10,638 nucleotides of DNA. It comes from WRAI01 sp031549605. Its GTDB lineage: Bacteria > Bacillota > Clostridia > Oscillospirales > UBA929. The stretch covers positions 1-10,638 of the forward strand of contig JAVBPM010000057.1 of the NCBI GenBank assembly GCA_031549605.1. The letters run 5' to 3'. Position numbers and translations under genes: made by a program. Below the pieces are notes generated by a model that was not told the origin of the DNA, did not search any database, and saw only the letters and a list, made by a program, of their open reading frames with translations. The first letter of the stretch is position 1, and the number at the start of each line of letters is the position of its first letter. Positions 5,740 through 10,638 of the stretch are shown one piece after another.

Positions 5740-6801
5740 TTAGTAATAGATGCGCAGATACTTTTGCACATAATTCAGCCCACCCACCATCATACCGCCA
5801 ACATAGCCATCGGAATAGTCAAGCGTTCCATTAAGACAATAATACCGTAATTCTTTTGATTCACTATAGTCACTCCTGCCTCTAATTTCGGATACAACAC
5901 TACTGAGCGTTTTCGTATATTTCTTACTCCCGTTTCTATAGTAATCAACAAACGACCCAGGCCCCACTATTATTTTCTTTCCATATGTACTGTCATAACT
6001 ATATGTGCTCCGCACGATACAAGATTGCACTTCAAAAACACTGCCTGGTCCATACCGATGCAAAGTATAGTAGTACATTGTAATAGGAACTGTTAAGGTG
6101 AAAAAACCGCCCACATTGTTTGAACCATCGAGGTAGAAAAAAATAAAATAATCCGTTGCACTCACACTCGACTCGGCAAAAACATGAAATTTTTTGTAGG
6201 TGTTAAGTAGCATTTGCAGCATTTCTTCATTGGTAATCAACCCCGTCGGGTTAATTGTTCCATCCGAGTTGCCATTCACGATTTTTCGCAACACGAGTGC
6301 ATTGGTCGCATCTCTCGCCCAGCTGGCTATCTTGCTATTATCAGAAAACGTTAGCAACCCATTGACCCCGTGCGTATCCAAATCGAAAGCAGACATGTAT
6401 TTCAACATTCTATACAAAATGGTAAACGCCTCTTGCCTTGTGATGGCGTCATTGGGATAAAAACACCCGTTACTTCCGCCGACAATCCCATAGAAATGGG
6501 ATCTTCGCACATCAGCATCAGAGCAATCGGAAAAGGCTTGTAAAGGACTATACGAACTGTAAGGGCGGCCTATTTTTTTGGCATAATGCACCGCCAAATC
6601 GGAGACAGCTTGCGTAAATCTCAATCGAGTAGCCTTTGCCTGATACCCACTAAACAAACTGCTGCGAATAATACCGATGGACTTCAATTGATTCACAGTA
6701 TTTACTGCCCAACTAGATGGCGCATCAGCGGCAAACACAGACGACGAAGTCAACGCGATAACAACTAGTAAAATAATACCGCGCTTAGATACCGTTACCA
6801 T
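5740..6801 (-). CDS. Secreted S-layer homology (SLH) domain protein with an unrecognised tyrosine-rich C-terminal domain
   Basis: A 353-residue exported protein. Residues 1-24 form a signal peptide, with likely cleavage after VFA. Three SLH-like repeats follow: about 30-75 (weakest, with ATRLRF), 90-134 (FSDCSDAD to FTILYRML, with ITRQEA) and 152-203 (FSDNSKIASWA to LNTYKK, with the third-repeat variant ITNEEM). SLH domains bind pyruvylated secondary cell-wall polymers at the surface. Residues 205-353 match no family I know: they are rich in Tyr, Gly and Ser with alternating hydrophobic residues, suggesting a beta fold, and end in YLRIYY. GAGGT lies 9 nt before the start. Base composition is clearly lower in GC (about 40-45% by eye) than prfA or thrS, which suggests a different history, perhaps transfer. 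It is probably co-transcribed with the downstream SurA-N-like gene. Confidence 0.85.
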   Translation of the reverse strand: MVTVSKRGIILLVVIALTSSSVFAADAPSSWAVNTVNQLKSIGIIRSSLFSGYQAKATRLRFTQAVSDLAVHYAKKIGRPYSSYSPLQAFSDCSDADVRRSHFYGIVGGSNGCFYPNDAITRQEAFTILYRMLKYMSAFDLDTHGVNGLLTFSDNSKIASWARDATNALVLRKIVNGNSDGTINPTGLITNEEMLQMLLNTYKKFHVFAESSVSATDYFIFFYLDGSNNVGGFFTLTVPITMYYYTLHRYGPGSVFEVQSCIVRSTYSYDSTYGKKIIVGPGSFVDYYRNGSKKYTKTLSSVVSEIRGRSDYSESKELRYYCLNGTLDYSDGYVGGMMVGGLNYVQKYLRIYY

Positions 6802-6827
6802 AAACTACCAACCTCACTCTATCAAAT

Positions 6828-6857
6828 ACTATATCAAAATGCAAGCGCTACCATCAA
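6828..6857 (-). promoter_or_regulatory. Promoter candidate for the SLH gene pair
   Basis: On the minus strand TTGATG (6857-6852) and TATAGT (6833-6828) are 18 nt apart, placing a start near 6821 and a leader of about 20 nt. A second pair (TTGCAT with TAGAGT) overlaps it but would begin transcription inside the ribosome site, so I prefer this one. Confidence 0.45.
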
Positions 6858-6993
6858 ATCATTCTCTACACCTTCCCTTCAAACAAAGACTGGCTATCAC
6901 TAAAAAAGCACATAATATTTGAAAATTTGTCAGAATTTGTTAATCAAAGTCAATCTACCTGCCGTTTCTTTGACAATCGCCACGCTCGGCTAC

Positions 6994-7022
6994 TTGCATT
7001 TTGCAGGCCAATTGACTATAAT
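6994..7022 (+). promoter_or_regulatory. Promoter for thrS and the following lipoprotein gene
   Basis: TTGCAT (6994-6999) and a perfect TATAAT (7017-7022) are separated by exactly 17 nt. Transcription would start near 7029, leaving a leader of about 21 nt that contains the GAGGAGG ribosome site at 7037-7043. There is no room for a T-box or other leader downstream of this promoter. Confidence 0.75.
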
Positions 7023-7049
7023 ATATAAATTACCGTGAGGAGGTATTGT

Positions 7050-8822
7050 ATGAATACACCCGACAGCCCGCGTCCCGTTCCTGAATTTGACCTGCAAACC
7101 CTCCGTCACAGCACTTCGCACGTTATGGCGGCGGCTGTGTTGCGCTTATACCCCACCGCCAAGCTGGCCATCGGGCCGGCCATCGACAACGGGTTTTACT
7201 ATGACTTCGACCTCGACACACAACTCAAGCAGGAGGATCTGCCCGCCATCGAGGCCGAGATGAAAAAAATCATCAAGGAGCGCTTTGCCTTTACGCGCTT
7301 CACGCTGCCGCGCGCCGAGGCGCTGGCCGCCGTGGCTGATCAGCCCTACAAGGTCGAGCTCATCAACGACCTGCCCGCCGACGCCGAGCTCAGCTTCTAC
7401 AAAATGGGCGACTTTACCGACCTTTGCGCCGGTCCGCACATCGACCACACCGGCCGCATCAAGGCCTACAAGCTGCTCAGTGTCACCGGCGCTTACTGGC
7501 GCGGCGACAGCAATAAAAAGATGCTGCAGCGCATCTACGGCACGGCCTTTGTCACCAAGGACGAGCTGCAGGCTCATCTGACGGCATTGGAGGAGGCCAA
7601 AAAGCGCGACCACAACAAAATCGGCCGCGAGCTGGAGTACTTTACCACCACCGAGTACATCGGCCAGGGGCTGCCCATTCTCATGCCCAAGGGCGCCAAG
7701 GTGCTGCAGCTGCTGCAGCGCTTTGTCGAGGACGAGGAGGAGCGTCGCGGCTATCTGCTGACCAAAACGCCGTCGCTCGCCAAGCGCGACCTGTACAAGA
7801 TTTCGACCCACTGGGATCACTACCGTGACGGCATGTTTGTCATCGGCGACGCCGAAGACGAGGAGTCCGAGGTCTTTGCGCTGCGACCGATGACCTGCCC
7901 CTTCCAGTTTCAGGTCTACCTCGCGCGTATGCGCAGCTACCGTGACCTGCCCATGCGCTTTAACGAGACGGCGACGCTGTTCCGCAACGAGTCGTCGGGC
8001 GAAATGCACGGCTTGATTCGCGTGCGTCAGTTCACGCTGTCCGAGGGGCACATCGTCTGCACACCCGAGCAGGTGGAAAACGAGTTTGTCGGCTGCCTTG
8101 ATCTGGTCAACTTCATGCTCGACACGCTGGGTCTGCGCGAGGACGTCACCTACCGCTTCTCCAAGTGGGACGAGAACAATCGCGAGAAATACATCGGCAG
8201 CGCCGACGAGTGGAACCGAACGCAGGCGCTGATGAAAAACATTCTCGACCACCTCAAGCTAGACTACGTCGAGGCCGACGGCGAGGCCGCCTTCTACGGC
8301 CCCAAGCTTGACATTCAGATGAAAAATGTCCATGGCAAAGAGGACACCATCATCACCATTCAAATCGACTTCCAGTTGGCCGCGCGCTTTGAAATGGAGT
8401 ACGTCGACGCCGACGGACAGCGCAAGCACCCCTATATCATCCACCGTTCGTCTATCGGCTGCTACGAGCGCACGCTGGCCATGCTGCTGGAGAAATACGC
8501 CGGTGCGCTGCCGCTGTGGCTGGCGCCGACGCAGGTCGCCGTGCTGGCGCTGACCGACCGTCATCACGAGTACTGCCGCGAGTTGACCCGACAGCTGCAA
8601 GCCGCCGGACTGCGCGTTGAGCTGGACGACCGCAACGAAAAAATCGGCTACAAAATCCGCGAAGCGCAGGTCAGCAAGGTGCCCTACATGCTCATTGTCG
8701 GCGACAAGGAGCAGGAGACCAATACCGTCAGCGTCCGCGCGCGCGACGGCGACAAGGGCGCTATGACCCTACAGGAGTTCACAGCCATGGCTGTTCAACA
8801 AATTCAAAACAAAGAGAGGTAA
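7050..8822 (+). CDS. thrS: Threonyl-tRNA synthetase, form without the TGS domain
   Basis: A 590-residue class II synthetase that charges tRNA-Thr in the cytosol. It begins directly with the N2 editing domain: HSTSH (20-24) and CAGPH (126-130), the HxxxH and CxxxH site that clears Ser-tRNA-Thr. The roughly 60-residue TGS domain at the usual N-terminus is absent. The catalytic core has class II motif 2 (FRNES, with R312), zinc ligands C283 (RPMTCP), H334 (SEGHIVC) and H465 (IIHRSS), and motif 3 (ERTLAMLLE, R474). The anticodon-binding domain runs from about 490 to 590 (DDRNEKIGYKIREAQ). I chose the ATG at 7050, with GAGGAGG ending 6 nt upstream; the in-frame GTG at 7035 overlaps that site and is unlikely. 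The next gene follows after 3 nt. Identity is certain. Confidence 0.97.
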   Translation: MNTPDSPRPVPEFDLQTLRHSTSHVMAAAVLRLYPTAKLAIGPAIDNGFYYDFDLDTQLKQEDLPAIEAEMKKIIKERFAFTRFTLPRAEALAAVADQPYKVELINDLPADAELSFYKMGDFTDLCAGPHIDHTGRIKAYKLLSVTGAYWRGDSNKKMLQRIYGTAFVTKDELQAHLTALEEAKKRDHNKIGRELEYFTTTEYIGQGLPILMPKGAKVLQLLQRFVEDEEERRGYLLTKTPSLAKRDLYKISTHWDHYRDGMFVIGDAEDEESEVFALRPMTCPFQFQVYLARMRSYRDLPMRFNETATLFRNESSGEMHGLIRVRQFTLSEGHIVCTPEQVENEFVGCLDLVNFMLDTLGLREDVTYRFSKWDENNREKYIGSADEWNRTQALMKNILDHLKLDYVEADGEAAFYGPKLDIQMKNVHGKEDTIITIQIDFQLAARFEMEYVDADGQRKHPYIIHRSSIGCYERTLAMLLEKYAGALPLWLAPTQVAVLALTDRHHEYCRELTRQLQAAGLRVELDDRNEKIGYKIREAQVSKVPYMLIVGDKEQETNTVSVRARDGDKGAMTLQEFTAMAVQQIQNKER

Positions 8823-8825
8823 ACC

Positions 8826-9350
8826 ATGAAGAAACTAAGTATTGGCCTGCTGGTCATCGCCCTGCTGCTCGGCATCACCGCCTGTGGCGGCAGCGAAGAG
8901 CCCAATCCCACCTCCAAGTACTCCAAGGCACCCGAAGGCGAAGTCACCACCTACAGCGATATGTACATTCAGGTGTTTGACAACTACATCAGCCAAAACC
9001 AGCCGCTTTACAGCGGCATGACCTACATCGCCATTGACACGGCCAAGCTCGAGCGCGTCAGTGCTGCCGACGTCGACGCCATTTGCAGCTACCTGTCCGG
9101 AAAATACAAGGTCGAAATCAAACGCGGATCGATGAACGACCTCGACGGCCAGGGTCTGGTCGGCGCCAACAAGGAACTGGCCGGCATCTTCCTAACCGTC
9201 GACAGTTGCCTGTTCCAAGACAAGACAGTGTCCATCGAAGGCACCATCTTCCGCAGTCAGGACAACCAGGCCAGCTACAAGAGCACGCTGACCTTTGAAA
9301 ACAATCGCTGGTCGCTCACCGGCAGCACCCCGTTGCCCAAGGCCGAATAA
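8826..9350 (+). CDS. Unrecognised lipoprotein co-transcribed with thrS
   Basis: A 174-residue protein with a clear lipoprotein signal: MKK, a hydrophobic stretch (5-16) and lipobox ITAC with Cys20, then a Gly-Ser-Glu-Pro-rich linker to about residue 40. The mature part (about 45-170) looks like a small alpha-beta domain, starting with a YSDMYIQVFDNYI helix and ending with strands around 130-165 (IEGTIFRSQ, STLTFENNRWSL). I cannot name a family; the pattern resembles small secreted Firmicute proteins of unknown function. It begins 3 nt after the thrS stop, and its ribosome site (GAGAGG) lies within the last thrS codons, so translation is probably coupled. GC content matches thrS. There is no sign of a biochemical link to tRNA charging. 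A palindrome follows 12 nt after the stop. Confidence 0.85.
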   Translation: MKKLSIGLLVIALLLGITACGGSEEPNPTSKYSKAPEGEVTTYSDMYIQVFDNYISQNQPLYSGMTYIAIDTAKLERVSAADVDAICSYLSGKYKVEIKRGSMNDLDGQGLVGANKELAGIFLTVDSCLFQDKTVSIEGTIFRSQDNQASYKSTLTFENNRWSLTGSTPLPKAE

Positions 9351-9362
9351 TCATCGCATCAT

Positions 9363-9394
9363 AAAGCCGCGCTGCCAGATGGCGGCGTGGCTTT
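9363..9394 (+). repeat. 32-nt palindromic repeat, left copy (possible terminator of thrS-lipoprotein unit)
   Basis: The arms AAAGCCGCGC and GCGTGGCTTT form a 10-bp outer stem with one G-T wobble. Inside it are single unpaired bases (t and g) and a 4-bp GCCA/TGGC inner stem closed by GA. It starts 12 nt after the lipoprotein stop. The U-tract is only TTT, so as a terminator it is GC-rich but short-tailed. It matches the copy at 9648-9679 in 31 of 32 positions. Confidence 0.8.
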
Positions 9395-9536
9395 GCAGTC
9401 TGTCAAAAAAGCGCGCACCGTAAAACCGGTGTCAGAAAAAAGAGAAAACGGCGTCGTAATGCTACGTTTTGATTCTCGGTTTATGATTTGCCGCGCATCG
9501 ACAAGGTCGCTGCGCCACAATGGTTTTACTTGCTGC

Positions 9537-9584
9537 AGAAACGCTGTCCTAGCGTACCATCGTACGCCGACGGACAGCGTTTCT
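9537..9584. repeat. Long two-tier hairpin in the convergent gap
   Basis: The arms AGAAACGCTGTCC (9537-9549) and GGACAGCGTTTCT (9572-9584) pair perfectly over 13 bp. A second stem, GCGTA/TACGC (9552-9556 and 9563-9567), sits inside with a 6-nt loop. Neither strand has a good U-tract, so it is not a typical terminator. Confidence 0.75.
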
Positions 9585-9612
9585 TTGCCTGCGCCCTTCC
9601 TTGCCCGTCTGT

Positions 9613-9646
9613 CAGCGTGCCAAAACACACGTTTTTTGACACGCTG
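9613..9646. repeat. Hairpin next to the right palindrome
   Basis: CAGCGTG (9613-9619) pairs with CACGCTG (9640-9646). After one C-A mismatch, CAAAA (9621-9625) pairs with TTTTG (9634-9638) around an 8-nt loop. On the plus strand the 3' arm includes a run of six T (9632-9637). Confidence 0.6.
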
Positions 9647-9647
9647 T

Positions 9648-9679
9648 AAAGCCACGCTGCCAGATGGCGGCGTGGCTTT
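9648..9679 (-). repeat. 32-nt palindromic repeat, right copy (possible terminator of the minus-strand lipoprotein gene)
   Basis: It has the same architecture as 9363-9394, with AAAGCCACGC and GCGTGGCTTT as a perfect 10-bp outer stem, a GCCA/TGGC inner stem and a GA turn. The one difference from the left copy (A for G) turns a wobble pair into a Watson-Crick pair, so pairing is conserved. It lies 20 nt beyond the stop of the 9700-10281 gene on the minus strand. Confidence 0.8.
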
Positions 9680-9699
9680 GCTCTGCAGTGAAGCGGCGG

Positions 9700-10281
9700 T
9701 TAGCCGATGCAGACGTTTTCGTTGTCGAGTAGGTTGTACGCAATGCCGGGCGAGATGGACAACGGTGGAGACAGTTTGTCCAGCTCGAGCGGCTGGCCGC
9801 CCTCCATGGTGTAGTAAACATCAATGTTGTCAAAGTTCTTCTGTATGGACATGCACAAGCTGTTCATCATAAACCAGTTCAATGAGTCGACATCAAAGAA
9901 GTAAAATTCTTCCTTTTGGTCTTTGTCGCCCAGTCCACCAATCAGTGTGGACGTACTTTTCCAGTCGACAGTTATGGCGCCGTCGGCGGTGGTGGACGAG
10001 ATGTCGAAATCCAAGCCGGTTCGCGCGGTCAGCGCCTCGGCGATGTGCTCGGGCGTCAGCGCACCCTCTTCATAGCCAAAGTCAATCTCTTGTATCGCGT
10101 CTGCGCCGGACACGGCGTATACGGTGCCGGAAATCATGTTGGGTTCGTCGGGTTCCGTTGGTTCAGTGGGTGGCGCGACAGTGACGGTTGTCTTCGGACT
10201 CTCCGTTTCCTTCGACGAATCGCAGGCGGAAACAGCCAAGAGCAGCAAAACGGCCAATACAATAAGCAGTGATCTTTTCAT
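9700..10281 (-). CDS. Lipoprotein with a possible GerMN-like domain
   Basis: A 193-residue lipoprotein: positively charged start, hydrophobic core and lipobox VSAC with Cys20, followed by a Thr-Pro-Glu-rich linker (about 28-48). The domain at about 50-185 has the order strand, helix (LTPEHIAEALTARTGL, 76-90), strands around 91-107 (FDISS..AITVDWK), helix (VDSLNWFMMNSLCMSI, 131-146), strand (IDVYYTMEGGQPLEL). This recalls GerMN domains of sporulation and germination lipoproteins, where a two-helix sheet ends in an x-V-x-x-x-I-D-G strand. I rate that link as weak. I chose the ATG at 10281, which has AAAGGAGA about 7 nt upstream and opens directly with the signal peptide. The longer frame from 10323 adds 14 residues and spoils the signal. 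It is a single gene converging on the thrS unit. Confidence 0.8.
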   Translation of the reverse strand: MKRSLLIVLAVLLLLAVSACDSSKETESPKTTVTVAPPTEPTEPDEPNMISGTVYAVSGADAIQEIDFGYEEGALTPEHIAEALTARTGLDFDISSTTADGAITVDWKSTSTLIGGLGDKDQKEEFYFFDVDSLNWFMMNSLCMSIQKNFDNIDVYYTMEGGQPLELDKLSPPLSISPGIAYNLLDNENVCIG

Positions 10282-10337
10282 TGTGGCATCTCCTTTCATC
10301 CGGGACATCAAAACGGTATGCAACTGAACCTAATTTC

Positions 10338-10366
10338 AGCTTACCACCGGTGTCCGGCGTTGTCAA
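10338..10366 (-). promoter_or_regulatory. Promoter candidate for the minus-strand lipoprotein gene
   Basis: On the minus strand a perfect TTGACA (10366-10361) is followed after 17 nt by TAAGCT (10343-10338), a poor -10 box. The spacer contains the palindrome CACCGGTG (10346-10353), where a regulator could bind. The leader would be about 50 nt. Confidence 0.4.
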
Positions 10367-10421
10367 TATTTTCCAGAGCCATAGCCATTCGACAAGCTGT
10401 TTCATTAGCACACACAAAGTA

Positions 10422-10450
10422 TTGACGAGCGACCTGCGATGTGCTATACT
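10422..10450 (+). promoter_or_regulatory. Promoter of the tRNA-Ser gene
   Basis: TTGACG (10422-10427) and TATACT (10445-10450) are separated by exactly 17 nt, each one base from consensus. The predicted start near 10457 leaves a 5' leader of about 20 nt to be removed by RNase P. Confidence 0.8.
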
Positions 10451-10476
10451 TTCTATCGGTCGTAACGGCGCCATGA

Positions 10477-10567
10477 GGAGAAGTACTCAAGTGGCCGAAG
10501 AGGCGCCCCTGCTAAGGGTGTAGGTCGTGAAAGCGGCGCGAGGGTTCAAATCCCTCCTTCTCCGCCA
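10477..10567 (+). tRNA. tRNA-Ser(GCU), reads AGC/AGU, CCA encoded
   Basis: A complete class II tRNA of 91 nt. The acceptor stem GGAGAAG (10477-10483) pairs with CTTCTCC (10557-10563), followed by discriminator G and an encoded CCA. The D stem is CTC/GAG (10486-10488 and 10500-10502). The anticodon stem is CGCCC/GGGTG, with loop CTGCTAA and anticodon GCT at 10511-10513. A long variable arm (about 10521-10539) with a GTCG/CGGC stem and the T arm GAGGG-TTCAAAT-CCCTC (10540-10556) complete it. Serine identity follows from the long variable arm and anticodon. A37 (10514) in an ANN-reading tRNA is the usual site of t6A, the modification started by the Sua5 domain encoded earlier in the window. Confidence 0.97.
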
Positions 10568-10572
10568 AAAAG

Positions 10573-10608
10573 AAAACCTTAGAACTGCAATAGTTCTAAG
10601 GTTTTTTT
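10573..10608 (+). terminator. Rho-independent terminator of the tRNA-Ser gene
   Basis: The arms 10573-10586 and 10592-10605 form a perfect 14-bp stem (AAAACCTTAGAACT with its complement) and a GCAAT loop. It ends in seven T at 10602-10608. It begins 5 nt after the tRNA CCA end. The remaining 30 nt of the window show nothing recognisable. Confidence 0.93.
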
Positions 10609-10638
10609 GTGTTTAATATTGGTGGTTACGGTTGAGCC

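Larger units (their letters stand above)
9351..9699. other. Structured non-coding region between convergent lipoprotein genes
   Basis: This gap of about 350 nt holds no convincing gene. It contains two near-identical 32-nt palindromes at its edges and at least two further hairpins between them. The outer segments also form an imperfect inverted repeat beyond the palindromes: CAG plus TGTCAAAAAA at 9396-9410 mirrors the minus strand of 9631-9646. Frames open on both strands here, but they begin with near-identical residues only because of this symmetry and lack ribosome sites. Confidence 0.7.

Noticed and set aside
6802..7049. Possible T-box riboswitch upstream of thrS
   Set aside because: The TATAAT promoter at 7017-7022 lies too close to the start codon, and I find neither a T-box core motif nor a terminator hairpin in the region.
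7035..7049. Upstream GTG start for thrS
   Set aside because: The GTG overlaps the GAGGAGG ribosome site of the ATG at 7050 and would start within a few bases of the transcript end.
7146..8252. Long minus-strand open frame of 368 codons opposite thrS
   Set aside because: It is a shadow frame of a GC-rich gene; thrS is certain on the plus strand, and the minus product has no recognisable domains or ribosome site.
9351..9700. Target-site duplication around the palindromic block
   Set aside because: Bases immediately outside the two palindromes (TCAT on the left, GCTC on the right) do not match, so transposition is not directly supported.
9387..9872. Open frame on the plus strand and a mirror frame at 9359-9655 on the minus strand, both beginning MALQ-x-VKK
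   Set aside because: The matching starts come from the inverted symmetry of the palindromic block. Neither has a ribosome site, the composition is arginine/cysteine-rich nonsense, and the plus frame runs deep into the minus-strand lipoprotein gene.
8826..10281. The two convergent lipoproteins as paralogues from a duplication
   Set aside because: Apart from the generic signal peptide and lipobox their sequences do not align; only the downstream palindromes are shared.

Overview
The window looks like chromosomal DNA from a GC-rich Clostridia-type Firmicute (Oscillospiraceae-like is my best guess). The case rests on strong purine-rich Shine-Dalgarno sites, sigma-A-like promoters, two lipoproteins with classic lipoboxes, an SLH-domain surface protein, a threonyl-tRNA synthetase without a TGS domain, and an M18 aminopeptidase of the clostridial type. 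I see no phage, transposase or CRISPR signature.

Left part (1-4990, all minus strand). A tightly packed operon runs from 4930 down to 929: release factor 1 (prfA), then a single 515-residue protein fusing a full Sua5/TsaC-type threonylcarbamoyl-AMP synthase to dephospho-CoA kinase (CoaE), then an M18 aminopeptidase. The genes overlap by 4 and 11 nt, so translational coupling is likely. The prmC gene, which often sits between prfA and sua5 in Firmicutes, is absent here. After the operon come a small three-helix GlsB/YeaQ-type membrane protein with its own promoter and terminator, and a partial endonuclease III-like DNA glycosylase cut by the window start.

Middle part (5043-7049). Two minus-strand genes form a likely secretion or surface pair: an AT-richer SLH-domain protein with an unrecognised tyrosine-rich C-terminal domain, and 19 nt downstream a membrane-anchored SurA/PrsA-N-like protein without a PPIase domain. 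A short AT-rich divergent promoter region separates them from thrS.

Right part (7050-10638). thrS is followed after 3 nt by an unrecognised lipoprotein gene. This unit converges on another lipoprotein gene (minus strand, possibly GerMN-like). The 349-nt convergent gap is non-coding and highly structured: two nearly identical 32-nt palindromes bracket two further hairpins, which could be paired terminators or a small MITE/REP-like element. Last comes a complete tRNA-Ser(GCU) gene with encoded CCA, its own promoter and a strong terminator.

Much of the window serves translation: RF1, t6A precursor synthesis, ThrRS, and a tRNA-Ser(GCU) whose A37 belongs to the ANN-decoding class normally modified to t6A. 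The most unusual items are the Sua5-CoaE fusion and the palindrome-bracketed block at 9363-9679.
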